Shown: positions 14,999 through 21,963, numbered from the stretch's first letter. The stretch: 22,014 nucleotides of DNA from an uncultured Leucobacter sp. (GCA_937967375.1 CALCJF010000101.1:1-22014), one strand, 5' to 3'. Notes: generated by a model not told the origin, from the sequence alone. Made by a program: numbers and translations.

Positions 14999-16099
14999 TC
15001 AATCATCAGCAACGAGGTAGGCATCGTCGGGCTGGAAAGAGACAAGCGCCTCGTCCCCCACCGCGAGACCGCCGCCCGCTGCGCTGAGCTGATCAGCGCG
15101 CATGAGCGTGCCGCCATCGAGCTCGATGTCGTAACTACGCACGTTGCCGGTGTAGCTCGAACCGACGACCCGGCCGCGAGCAGTCGGCACCGAACCTGCA
15201 TGCTCCCCACCGAGTCCGGTCACGTTGACGCGATGCGGTCTCACCACGAGAGATCCTCCGGCGCCGACCCCCGATGCGCCCGCAACGCTCAGCCTTCCGA
15301 AGATCCCCGCGTCGAGTTCGTAGCCGCTGCTTTTCGCCCGCACATCGCTGACGGTCAGGAAGTTTGCCTTGCCGATGAAGTTCGCCACGAACCGCGTCGC
15401 GGGATGCTCGTACACCTCCGTGGGGCGGTCGTACTGCTCGATCGCTCCGTTGTTCAGGATCGCGATGCGATCAGCCATATCGAGCGCCTCGTCCTGATCG
15501 TGCGTGACGAAGAGGGTTGTCGTGCCCGATTGCTGCTGAATGGTTCGGATCTCGCGCCGCATCGCCTCGCGCAGCTTGGCATCGAGGTTCGAGAGCGGCT
15601 CATCGAGAAGCAGAAGCGTCGGGTGGATCACCAGTGCGCGCGCAAGGGCGACTCGCTGCTGCTGGCCGCCTGAGAGAGCCGCCGGTCGGCGGCTCTTGAG
15701 GTGGTGAAGTTGCACCATCTCAAGAGCCGCCGCGGTTCGACTCGCGATCTCAGCGCGCGGCGTCTTGTGCATCTGCAGACCGAAGGCGACGTTCTCTTCG
15801 ACCGTCATGTGCGGAAAGAGCGCGTAGGACTGAAACACCATCCCCATGCCCCGTTTGTGTACAGGAGTGGAGACGACGTCCTTTCCGTCCACGATGATCT
15901 GCCCCGACGACGGTTCCAGTAGGCCTGCCACCATGCGAAGCGTCGTCGTCTTGCCGCAGCCCGATGGGCCGAGCAGGGCGATGAGATCCCCCTGCTCGAC
16001 ATCGAGATTCACATCATCGACGGCCGGCGCCTGCGTGTTGGGGTAGGTTTTCTGCAGATTTCGGATGGAAAGATACGCAGTGTCGAACCGGTCAGTCAT
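14999..16099 (-). CDS. ABC transporter ATPase (PotA-type)
   Basis: A 366-residue ATP-binding subunit. Walker A GPSGCGKTT (residues 44-52), Q-loop Q90, signature LSGGQQQR (142-149), Walker B LLLLDEP (162-168), switch His H200. A C-terminal TOBE domain spans about residues 285-366, as in PotA and other importers of polyamines, iron or opines. It sits between the binding protein (2 bp away) and the PotB permease. Residues 123-142 are encoded by an unusual set of long inverted repeats (see 15675-15732), although the protein there has normal family spacing. Confidence 0.92.
   Translation of the reverse strand: MTDRFDTAYLSIRNLQKTYPNTQAPAVDDVNLDVEQGDLIALLGPSGCGKTTTLRMVAGLLEPSSGQIIVDGKDVVSTPVHKRGMGMVFQSYALFPHMTVEENVAFGLQMHKTPRAEIASRTAAALEMVQLHHLKSRRPAALSGGQQQRVALARALVIHPTLLLLDEPLSNLDAKLREAMRREIRTIQQQSGTTTLFVTHDQDEALDMADRIAILNNGAIEQYDRPTEVYEHPATRFVANFIGKANFLTVSDVRAKSSGYELDAGIFGRLSVAGASGVGAGGSLVVRPHRVNVTGLGGEHAGSVPTARGRVVGSSYTGNVRSYDIELDGGTLMRADQLSAAGGGLAVGDEALVSFQPDDAYLVADD
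15675..15732. repeat. Long inverted repeats inside the ATPase gene
   Basis: CGGCGGCTCTTGAGGTGGTG (15687-15706) is complementary to 15713-15732 at 19 of 20 positions, with a 6-nt loop. A third copy of the arm end, AGAGCCGCCG (15675-15684), is a perfect 10-bp complement of 15687-15696. The middle arm can therefore pair with either side, giving two mutually exclusive hairpins. Confidence 0.85.
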
Positions 16100-16101
16100 G
16101 A

Positions 16102-17187
16102 TTAACCTCCGATGACGTTACGTCGCCACTCGTCGGTCCACGCATCGCGGTAGTCCGCGAGCCAGATCCAGTCGATGGGCACGATATTGGGGTCATCCGC
16201 TTTTGCGATGCGATCGGCGACGTCGGCGGGCAGCTCGGCGTCTGCGATCACCGGTGCGTAGTTCAGCACTGTCGAGAAGTTCTCCTGTGCTTCCTTCGAA
16301 AGCGCGTAGTCGACGAACGCCATTGCCGCTGCGGTGCGCTCATCGCCGATGCCCTCGGTGACGTTGATCGTATTGATCTGGAACCCGATGCCGTCATCGG
16401 GCTGTACCACGCCCATGACGCCGCCGGAATCCTCGGCGAAGTACTGCGCACGAGCGTTCCAGCCGACCCCGTACTGCGAGGTTCCGGAGATCACCGGCTG
16501 GTACACGTCGGGAACGGGCTCCCAGGTGTTGACCTTCGGCGCAAGCTTCGAAAGCTCCGAGATCGCCTGCGAGATGTCCTGCTTGTAGTCGCCACCGAGG
16601 CGGTTCTCGGTCAGCACCGTCAGCGTGTGGCCCTGAATGTCAGGCGGAGCGGGAATCGAGACCGAGTTGTCCGGGGCATTCCACAGGTCTGCCGTGCCCT
16701 TCGGAGCTTTGTCTACGAGCTCGGTGTTGTAGAGCACGACGAGGTTGTCGAACGTGACGGCGGGGCCGTAGCCGTCGGCGCTCTGCCCGAGTTCCACGAC
16801 GTTTGCGAGGTTCGGCACATCAGCCTCGCTGATCTTCTGGAACAACCCCTCTTTGTTGCCGGTGTGCGCAACTGAGGCGTCCATGATGGCGACGTCCGCG
16901 GTGGGGCTTCCCGCCTCGCTGCGAAGCTTGCCGAGCATCTCCGCGCTGTTCTGAGCCGGTTCGAACGACGCGACCACATCGTCTTGCGAAGCATTGAACG
17001 CGTCGATCACGGCCTCGGTGTACATGTCCCCGAATAGGGCGGCATATCCGAGCACCGTGATCTCGACAGGACCGTCACCGTTTGACGAGTCGCCTCCCCC
17101 GGCGTTCGATCCACCGCTGCACGAGGTGAAGGCGAGGGTGGATGCGAGCGCGAGCGCGACACCACCAAAGATCTTTTTCTTTGACAT
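16102..17187 (-). CDS. ABC importer substrate-binding lipoprotein (PotD-like)
   Basis: A 361-residue secreted lipoprotein. The signal peptide MSKKKIFGGVALALAS leads to the lipobox AFTSC with the lipidated Cys23, then a Gly/Ser/Asn linker. The mature part has the type-II periplasmic-binding fold: EITVLGYAALFGDMYTEAVIDAF at the start, DVAIMDASVAH, VTFDNLVVLYNTELVD and PDVYQPVISGTSQYGVGWN, as in polyamine, iron and thiamine binding proteins. A strong ribosome site (AAAGGAG) precedes the ATG. It is the first gene of the importer operon. The ligand is unknown; the neighbouring amidase suggests an amide- or amine-containing organic compound. Confidence 0.88.
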   Translation of the reverse strand: MSKKKIFGGVALALASTLAFTSCSGGSNAGGGDSSNGDGPVEITVLGYAALFGDMYTEAVIDAFNASQDDVVASFEPAQNSAEMLGKLRSEAGSPTADVAIMDASVAHTGNKEGLFQKISEADVPNLANVVELGQSADGYGPAVTFDNLVVLYNTELVDKAPKGTADLWNAPDNSVSIPAPPDIQGHTLTVLTENRLGGDYKQDISQAISELSKLAPKVNTWEPVPDVYQPVISGTSQYGVGWNARAQYFAEDSGGVMGVVQPDDGIGFQINTINVTEGIGDERTAAAMAFVDYALSKEAQENFSTVLNYAPVIADAELPADVADRIAKADDPNIVPIDWIWLADYRDAWTDEWRRNVIGG

Positions 17188-17244
17188 AAGGGCTTCTCCT
17201 TTGAAGAACTGGCAGGCGGCGATTGCCGCCCACCTGTTTCCCTG

Positions 17245-17261
17245 CTGTCAACAAACCTGGC
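17245..17261. repeat. 17-bp repeat, copy 1 (importer side)
   Basis: CTGTCAACAAACCTGGC matches the copy at 17533-17549 in 15 of 17 positions. It lies just downstream of the predicted start of the importer transcript, a usual place for a repressor site. An ACCCGGGC octamer also accompanies each copy. Confidence 0.5.
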
Positions 17262-17268
17262 TGAGAGC

Positions 17269-17297
17269 AAGTTAACAACCCGGGCGTGGAAATGCAA
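17269..17297 (-). promoter_or_regulatory. Candidate promoter of the ABC importer operon
   Basis: On the minus strand, -35 TTGCAT (17292-17297) and -10 TAACTT (17269-17274) are separated by 17 nt. The leader before the lipoprotein start would be about 75 nt. The -35 overlaps a GCATCGATGC palindrome (17298-17307) at its edge. Confidence 0.45.
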
Positions 17298-17337
17298 GCA
17301 TCGATGCAAAGCTGCAGGCATCTCCGCTTTCCGTTCA

Positions 17338-17374
17338 GCCCCGCATCACCGCATATTCGCGCGGATGTCGGGGC
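17338..17374. other. Hairpin in the divergent control region
   Basis: GCCCCG-CATC (17338-17347) pairs with GATG-T-CGGGGC (17364-17374) with one bulged base. It stands in the middle of the 439-bp gap (17188-17626) between the importer and RraA operons, upstream of both predicted promoters. Its role is unclear; the rest of the gap holds no credible gene. Confidence 0.4.
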
Positions 17375-17472
17375 TTGCGCGATATTTCTTTGTTGGGCGG
17401 AAGAAGAAAATCTCGCACACGTGCATTTGTAACGGTTTCATAACAGAGCATTGCGCATCGAACACGCGGGGG

Positions 17473-17518
17473 TATCGTCCTAAACATGCACACCAGTTGC
17501 ATGCAGAGTGTATACACT
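17473..17518 (+). promoter_or_regulatory. RraA-operon promoter with palindromic operators
   Basis: A -10 candidate TATCGT (17473-17478) has a weak TTGCGC -35 16 nt upstream (17451-17456). Right after the expected start come an inverted repeat CATGCA-n7-TGCATG (17485-17503) and a perfect 12-bp palindrome AGTGTATACACT (17507-17518). The palindrome has the GTATAC core typical of GntR/FadR-type operators, and a GntR regulator is encoded in the same operon. Confidence 0.5.
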
Positions 17519-17532
17519 TACACTCACCCGGG

Positions 17533-17549
17533 CTGCCGACAAACCTGGC
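17533..17549. repeat. 17-bp repeat, copy 2 (RraA side)
   Basis: CTGCCGACAAACCTGGC differs from the copy at 17245-17261 at two positions only. It lies in the leader of the plus-strand operon about 80 bp before the RraA-like start, so both divergent units carry one copy downstream of their promoters. Confidence 0.5.
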
Positions 17550-17626
17550 CGTTTGCCATACAGCTTCGACCGCGCGAGTTCAAAGATCGAGTCAGCGCGG
17601 TCACCCCGCATCCCAAGAGAGGTTTC

Positions 17627-18295
17627 ATGTTCGTCTTTCACCCAATGCCCACCCAGATCTCGGAAGAGCGGCGCCAATCGTTGCTCACCGTGCAAACATC
17701 AACGCTCGGGCACCTTCGCGACTATGGATTCGTGCGCGGACTCACTCCGAACCAGCGCCCCGTGCGCTTCGCGGGCACCGCTGTGACGGTTCGGCTTCCG
17801 CATATGGACTCGACCGCTCTGCACGTAGCCGCAGATCACCTGCGACCCGGTGACGTGCTCGTCGTCGAGCAGTCGGGCGACGACCGCTCAAGCTTCGGCG
17901 GAATGTGCGCTTTCACCGCGAAGACGCGAGGCGCCGAAGGCGTGATCCTCGCTGGCGCGATGAACGATTTCGAAGAGGTACTCGGCTACGGACTCCAGGT
18001 GTTCTCGAACGGTGTCTCCGCTCGAACAACCCGCATTCTCGGCATCGAAGGATCCATCAACGTACCGATAACCGTTGGCGGCGTGGTGATCAGCCCCGGA
18101 GACGCGATTTTCGCCGACTCCGACGGCATCGCTGTGCTGACCGAGAATGAAATCGACGACATCGTCGCGGATCTGCGCCAGAAGGAGGCCGCAGAGGATC
18201 CCAAGAAGATCGAGATCACCAATGGCAAGCACCTCTCCGAATGGAGCGGCGCACGCAAATACTTTGAAGGAACAGAACGGCTGATGCCACTATGA
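17627..18295 (+). CDS. RraA-family protein with altered active site
   Basis: A 222-residue protein of the RraA / 4-hydroxy-4-methyl-2-oxoglutarate aldolase superfamily: GTAVTVRLP (residues 50-58), LRPGDVLVVEQSG (72-84), SFGGMCAFTAKTRGAEGVI (89-107) and VGGVVISPGDAIFADSDGIAVL (150-171). Family members share G-x20-R-D-x2-E/D; here G92-x20-N113-D114-x2-E117, so the arginine that holds the substrate carboxylate is Asn. The ATG at 17627 follows AAGAGAGG; an open frame back to 17486 would put low-complexity sequence and the operator region in the protein. Its stop overlaps the amidase start by 4 bp (ATGA). Whether it is an aldolase, decarboxylase or something new cannot be decided. Confidence 0.85.
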   Translation: MFVFHPMPTQISEERRQSLLTVQTSTLGHLRDYGFVRGLTPNQRPVRFAGTAVTVRLPHMDSTALHVAADHLRPGDVLVVEQSGDDRSSFGGMCAFTAKTRGAEGVILAGAMNDFEEVLGYGLQVFSNGVSARTTRILGIEGSINVPITVGGVVISPGDAIFADSDGIAVLTENEIDDIVADLRQKEAAEDPKKIEITNGKHLSEWSGARKYFEGTERLMPL

Positions 18296-19101
18296 GCGCG
18301 TTCAACCTCACCGTGGCGCAGTTTGGCGCGACTATCGACCCAACCGCGAACCTCGAGAACGCTCTGCAGCTCGTGTCCGAGGCTGCTGCGCAGGGCGCAG
18401 ACCTCGTGGTACTGCCTGAGAACGCGATGTATTCCGATCCGCTCAAGGAACGCCCCGGAGAGAAATATTCGGAACCGCTCGACGGCACCTTCGTCACGTC
18501 ACTCAAGAAGTCGGCAAAAGAACACGGCGTGCACGTGCTCGCAGGGTTCACCGAAACAACCGACGGCGACCGCCCATACAATACGCTCGTGCACCTCACC
18601 CCAGAGGGCGAGCTCGAGAATGTGTATCGCAAGGTGCACCTGTACGATGCATTCGGCTACAAGGAATCTGACACCGTCTGCCCCGCAGCCGCCGAGGCTC
18701 TAGTCTTTGAGGTGAACGGAGTGAAGGTCGGTGCGGCGACGTGCTACGACCTGCGTTTCCCCGAAATCAGCCGCTTTCTCGTCGATCACGGCGCAGAGGC
18801 GATCGTGTTACCCGCGGCCTGGGTTGTCGGCCCGCTAAAGGAGTATCACTGGGAGACTCTCATCCGCGCGCGCGCGATCGAGAATACGGTCTACTTCGCG
18901 GGCTGCGGCCAGACCGGCCCCGACTGCACCGGTTCGAGCATGATTGTGGATCCGATGGGGGTCACGATCGCCGCTGCAGGAGAGGCTCCCATGGCTCTCG
19001 CCTCTGCCCGAATTGACACCGACCGAATTGGCAAGGTGCGCGCTTCGAACCCGAGCCTCAGTAATAGAAGATTCAGCGTGAGCCCCCTCCCGGCAAACTA
19101 G
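18292..19101 (+). CDS. Carbon-nitrogen hydrolase (nitrilase superfamily amidase)
   Basis: A 269-residue enzyme with the full Glu-Lys-Cys triad: E43 in LVVLPENAMY, K114 in VYRKVHLYDAFG, C151 in GAATCYDLRFPE. The layout matches the Nit/omega-amidase and N-carbamoyl-amine amidohydrolase branches, which cleave small linear amides to an acid and ammonia. The HWETLIRARAIEN segment before the last strands is also typical. It is translationally coupled to the RraA-like gene and followed 24 bp later by a GntR regulator. With the divergent PotABCD-type importer, it probably acts on an imported amide or carbamoyl compound; the substrate is inference. Confidence 0.88.
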   Translation: MSAFNLTVAQFGATIDPTANLENALQLVSEAAAQGADLVVLPENAMYSDPLKERPGEKYSEPLDGTFVTSLKKSAKEHGVHVLAGFTETTDGDRPYNTLVHLTPEGELENVYRKVHLYDAFGYKESDTVCPAAAEALVFEVNGVKVGAATCYDLRFPEISRFLVDHGAEAIVLPAAWVVGPLKEYHWETLIRARAIENTVYFAGCGQTGPDCTGSSMIVDPMGVTIAAAGEAPMALASARIDTDRIGKVRASNPSLSNRRFSVSPLPAN

Positions 19102-19112
19102 CTCCGTTCGGT

Positions 19113-19118
19113 TACCAT
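19113..19118 (+). promoter_or_regulatory. Candidate leaderless -10 box for the GntR gene
   Basis: TACCAT (TANNNT) ends 7 nt before the ATG at 19126. The only purine-rich stretch (AAGGG) ends 1 nt before the ATG, too close to be a normal ribosome site, so a leaderless transcript is plausible. No clear -35 is seen. Confidence 0.35.
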
Positions 19119-19125
19119 CAAGGGT

Positions 19126-19869
19126 ATGTCTTTGCTTCCCAACGTCACGCAGGCCCGGTTCGGGGGCTGGACCACTGATATCCAGCTCCCGCCGGGCTCG
19201 CGTCAGTCAGGGCAGAAGGCAACCGAATATGCCTATCAGTACCTCAAACACCTCATCGTCACCCTCGAGCTGCCGCCCCTCGCGATCATCACCGAGGCCG
19301 CCGTCGCCCAAACGCTCGAGATATCGAGAACCCCGGTCAGAGAAACCTTCCTGCGCCTTGCCGGCGAACAGTTACTCGATCTGATCCCCTATCGCGGAGC
19401 CATGGTGCCTGCGATCACCAAGCGAGCGGTCGAAGAGCAAGCCGTCACTCGTTACCTCTTCGAGAGCTACGGCGTCGAGACCATCTGCAACTCCAAACTA
19501 CCGATCGCCGCAGAGTTGCGCCGCACCGTCGAGCAGCAGCGCACGATCTACGAGAACGATTCCGAACGGATCGTCGATATGATCACCGCCGACAAAGAGT
19601 TCCATTGGCAGCTCGTCCGTGCGACCGGCAATACCGATCTCTCACAGTTGTACAGCTCATTCCACGACCGCCAGTTGCGCATCGGCGTCGCACTGTTCCA
19701 AGCATTCCCCGACCGACGCTGCGCCGCCATCGACGAGCATATTTCGATCATCGAAGCAATCGAGCAATTCGACCTCGAGCTCGCGAAGTCACGACTCGAG
19801 TATCACCTCTTCGGAAAGATATCCGAGCTCGGCGGTGTGTTCACGAACTACACGGCACCCAATGCCTAG
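19126..19869 (+). CDS. GntR-family regulator, FadR/FCD subgroup
   Basis: A 247-residue regulator. A ~30-residue lead is followed by the winged helix-turn-helix (about residues 33-95: ITEAAVAQTLEISRTPVRETFLRLAGEQLLDLIPYRGAMV). The C-terminal all-helical FCD ligand domain (about 100-235) has the metal/acid-binding set D156-x3-H160, H205 and H227. FCD regulators bind small organic acids, which fits control of a pathway releasing a carboxylate from an amide. It is the last gene of the RraA-amidase operon and probably acts on the GTATAC palindrome at 17507-17518. Confidence 0.9.
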   Translation: MSLLPNVTQARFGGWTTDIQLPPGSRQSGQKATEYAYQYLKHLIVTLELPPLAIITEAAVAQTLEISRTPVRETFLRLAGEQLLDLIPYRGAMVPAITKRAVEEQAVTRYLFESYGVETICNSKLPIAAELRRTVEQQRTIYENDSERIVDMITADKEFHWQLVRATGNTDLSQLYSSFHDRQLRIGVALFQAFPDRRCAAIDEHISIIEAIEQFDLELAKSRLEYHLFGKISELGGVFTNYTAPNA

Positions 19870-19891
19870 CGCCGCATAAAGCGAAAGATTT

Positions 19892-20053
19892 TTAGCACAG
19901 CACCTTCGAGAGGCGGCCGAGGTCATTCTCCTCTTTTGTGCTATCGAAGGTCTCTGCAGGCGGCACTGCCCCGACGGCCCTTCCTCGGTCGAAGAAAATC
20001 GACCTCGTCGACCGCTTCCCCCGCAAACCCCATTTCGTGTACGCCTCGTCAAT
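19892..20053 (-). pseudogene. Unidentified coding-like remnant next to the LysR fragment
   Basis: In a frame different from the LysR fragment, the minus strand reads IDEAYTKWGLRGKR, a middle part, then FDSTKEENDLGRLSKVLC and a stop at 19892-19894. The residue mix looks like a real protein C-terminus rather than a shadow frame. There is no start codon or start region of its own. It may be the tail of a gene joined to the LysR start by a deletion. I do not recognise the family. Confidence 0.3.
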
Positions 20054-20169
20054 TGAGGCTGCGTGATGGACAGCGCAGCTGCCGCTCGACCGAAGTGAAG
20101 CTCACGCGCAAGCACAATAAAGCAACGCAGTTGCTGGATCGTGGGATCCCTTCCCACTGTCTCGATCAT
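20042..20169 (-). pseudogene. Truncated LysR-family regulator (N-terminal HTH only)
   Basis: From the ATG at 20169 the frame reads IQQLRCFIVLARELHFGRAA and then AAALSITQPQLTRR, an almost complete LysR helix-turn-helix (usual form LRYFVAVAEELHFGRAA...ISQPPLSRQI). After this the frame loses all resemblance to LysR proteins and ends as an Arg/Ser-rich tail at 19789, overlapping the convergent GntR gene. A normal LysR regulator is about 300 residues, so the wing, linker helix and sensor domain are all missing. It is a decayed gene that probably once controlled neighbouring genes. Confidence 0.7.
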
Positions 20170-20205
20170 GACCGGTACTCTACCGCGTTCGGTGCGCAGG
20201 GAAGC

Positions 20206-20248
20206 ACGAAGCCCGGCGCTCGCATGATGCGCGAGCGCCGGGCTTCGT
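20206..20248 (-). terminator. Intrinsic terminator of the ilvBNC operon
   Basis: An 18-bp perfect GC-rich stem (20206-20223 with 20231-20248; core AAGCCCGGCGCTCGC) has a 7-nt loop. It lies 18 nt past the ilvC stop on the minus strand. The downstream T-run is short. Confidence 0.85.
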
Positions 20249-20266
20249 ATACGGTGATGTCGCTAC

Positions 20267-21292
20267 TTAGCGCGCAGCGCTGCCGTCCACGTAATCCTCG
20301 TCTTGCTGCTTCCAAGCGAAGAGGCCTCGCAGCTCGCGTCCGGTGACCTCGATGGGGTGCTGCTCGGCCTTTGCGCGCAGCTCAAGGAACTCCTTGCCAC
20401 CATTGTCCTGATCAGCGATGAAGCGCTCGGCGAACGCGCCCGACTGGATGTCGGCGAGCACCGCCTGCATTCCTTCCTTGACGCTCGGGTTGATGACGCG
20501 GGGGCCTGACACGTAGTCGCCGTACTCGGCGGTGTCAGAAACACTCCAGCGCTGCTTGGCGATGCCGCCCTCCCACATGAGGTCGACGATGAGCTTCAGC
20601 TCGTGCAGCACCTCGAAGTAGGCGATCTCAGGCTGGTACCCTGCCTCAACGAGAGTCTCGAAGCCGTACTGTACGAGCTGCGCAGTGCCGCCGCAGAGTA
20701 CGCTCTGCTCACCGAACAGATCGGTCTCGGTCTCTTCGGTGAATGTGGTCTTGATGACGCCGGCGCGGGTGCCGCCGATCGCCTTCGCGTACGACTTCGC
20801 TGTCTCCCAGGCAGTGCCCGAGGCATCGACCTCGACAGCAATGATGTCAGGAATACCGCGGCCTGCAACGAACTCGCGACGCACCGTGTGGCCGGGAGCC
20901 TTAGGCGCAACGAGGATCACGTCAACGCCCTCAGGCGCCTCGATGTAACCGAAGCGAATGTTGAAGCCGTGCGCGAACGCAATAGTCTTACCCGGAGCCA
21001 GGTGCGGCTTGATCTGCTCGTTGTAGATCGCACGCTGGTGCTGATCCGGCGCGAGGATCATGATCAGGTCGGCCCAGGCCGCCGCCTCGTCAACGGTAAG
21101 CACCTTGAAACCCGCCTCGGTGGCCTTTGCCGCCGACTTCGAGCCCTCCTTGAGTGCAATGACGACCTCGACGCCCGAGTCGCGAAGGTTCATCGCGTGT
21201 GCGTGCCCCTGCGAGCCGTAGCCGACGACAGCTACCTTCTTGCCCTGGATGATCGACAGGTCTGCGTCGGCGTCGTAGTACATTTCAGCCAC
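20267..21292 (-). CDS. ilvC: Ketol-acid reductoisomerase (class I)
   Basis: A 341-residue enzyme that isomerises and reduces acetolactate or acetohydroxybutyrate, the second common step of valine, leucine and isoleucine synthesis. The NADPH Rossmann motif is GYGSQGHAHAMN (residues 24-35). Catalytic H108 lies in AFAHGFNI. The Mg-binding acids are D191 and E195 (TETDLFGEQ) and E227 and E231 (YFEVLHELK). Length is that of the short class I form. The start is the GTG at 21292, with AAGGAGG 6 nt upstream; an ATG three codons later has worse spacing. It follows ilvN by 30 bp and ends at a strong hairpin. Confidence 0.97.
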   Translation of the reverse strand: MAEMYYDADADLSIIQGKKVAVVGYGSQGHAHAMNLRDSGVEVVIALKEGSKSAAKATEAGFKVLTVDEAAAWADLIMILAPDQHQRAIYNEQIKPHLAPGKTIAFAHGFNIRFGYIEAPEGVDVILVAPKAPGHTVRREFVAGRGIPDIIAVEVDASGTAWETAKSYAKAIGGTRAGVIKTTFTEETETDLFGEQSVLCGGTAQLVQYGFETLVEAGYQPEIAYFEVLHELKLIVDLMWEGGIAKQRWSVSDTAEYGDYVSGPRVINPSVKEGMQAVLADIQSGAFAERFIADQDNGGKEFLELRAKAEQHPIEVTGRELRGLFAWKQQDEDYVDGSAAR

Positions 21293-21322
21293 GAGTGGCC
21301 TCCTTCGTTGGTTGTTGGTTTG

Positions 21323-21832
21323 TTAAGACTTGTAGACGCGTTCGGTGATGCTCTTCGCACCGCGACCGACCGCGATGAGGCCCGATTGCGCGATTTCTTT
21401 GATGCCGTACTGTTCGAGCACCCGCAAGAACGCCTGAATTTTGCCGGTGTCACCTGTGACCTCGATCACGAGCGCATCGGTGACGACATCGACGACGCGA
21501 GCGCGAAACAGGTTGACTGCTTCGAGCACGTGCGACCGGGTTTGGTGGTCGACGCGCACTTTGATGAGCATGTGTTCGCGCTGCACTGATTGCGAGTCTT
21601 CGAGTTCGACGATCTTGATCACGTTGACGAGCTTGTTCAGCTGCTTGGTGATCTGCTCGATCTGCACGTCGTCTTCGTTCACCACGACGGTGATGCGCGA
21701 GAGACCTGCGAGCTCGGTGGGACCCACCGCAAGCGAGTCGATGTTGAAGCCGCGGCGGGCGAACAGACCCGCGACGCGAGTGAGCAGGCCTGGCTTGTCT
21801 TCGACCAAAAGGCTGAGTACGTGACGGCTCAT
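21323..21832 (-). CDS. ilvN: Acetolactate synthase small (regulatory) subunit
   Basis: A 169-residue regulatory subunit that activates the catalytic IlvB and gives feedback inhibition by valine. The N-terminal ACT domain is plain: SLLVEDKPGLLTRVAGLFARRGFNIDSLAVGPTE, with the residues around GLFARRGFNI that form the valine site. The C-terminal half is the usual activation domain (VDVVTDALVIEVTGDTGKI, IKEIAQSGLIAVGRG). The ribosome site GAGGAG lies in the last codons of ilvB, 3 bp before the ATG. Length is normal. Confidence 0.95.
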   Translation of the reverse strand: MSRHVLSLLVEDKPGLLTRVAGLFARRGFNIDSLAVGPTELAGLSRITVVVNEDDVQIEQITKQLNKLVNVIKIVELEDSQSVQREHMLIKVRVDHQTRSHVLEAVNLFRARVVDVVTDALVIEVTGDTGKIQAFLRVLEQYGIKEIAQSGLIAVGRGAKSITERVYKS

Positions 21833-21835
21833 GGC

Positions 21836-21963
21836 TTACTCCTCTCCCCACTCGGGGCTGTGCTCAAGTGCATATTGGATATCGCTGTTGCTGGTGCCCT
21901 GACGAACCATAGGCCAGACCATCGAGTCTGCACTCACGACGAACTCGATGACTACCGGGCGAT
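21836..21963 (-). CDS. ilvB: Acetolactate synthase large subunit, C-terminal fragment
   Basis: Only the last ~42 codons are present: RPVVIEFVVSADSMVWPMV, then QGTSNSDIQYALEHSPEWGEE and a TAA at 21836-21838. This matches the end of IlvB, the thiamine-diphosphate-dependent catalytic subunit. ilvN starts 3 bp after the stop. The frame stays open to the window end, but from 21964 the DNA is sequencing adapter, so the upstream residues are artificial. Confidence 0.85.

Noticed and set aside
17335..17517. 60-codon minus-strand frame in the divergent gap
   Set aside because: It has no ribosome site, starts inside the palindrome region and has no coding-like composition.
17486..17626. 47-residue N-terminal extension of the RraA-like protein
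   Set aside because: It would cover the operator palindrome and a repeat copy, has no family similarity, and the ATG at 17627 has a ribosome site.
20603..21589. 328-codon plus-strand open frame across ilvC and ilvN
   Set aside because: It is antisense to two certain genes and has no recognisable domain or ribosome site.
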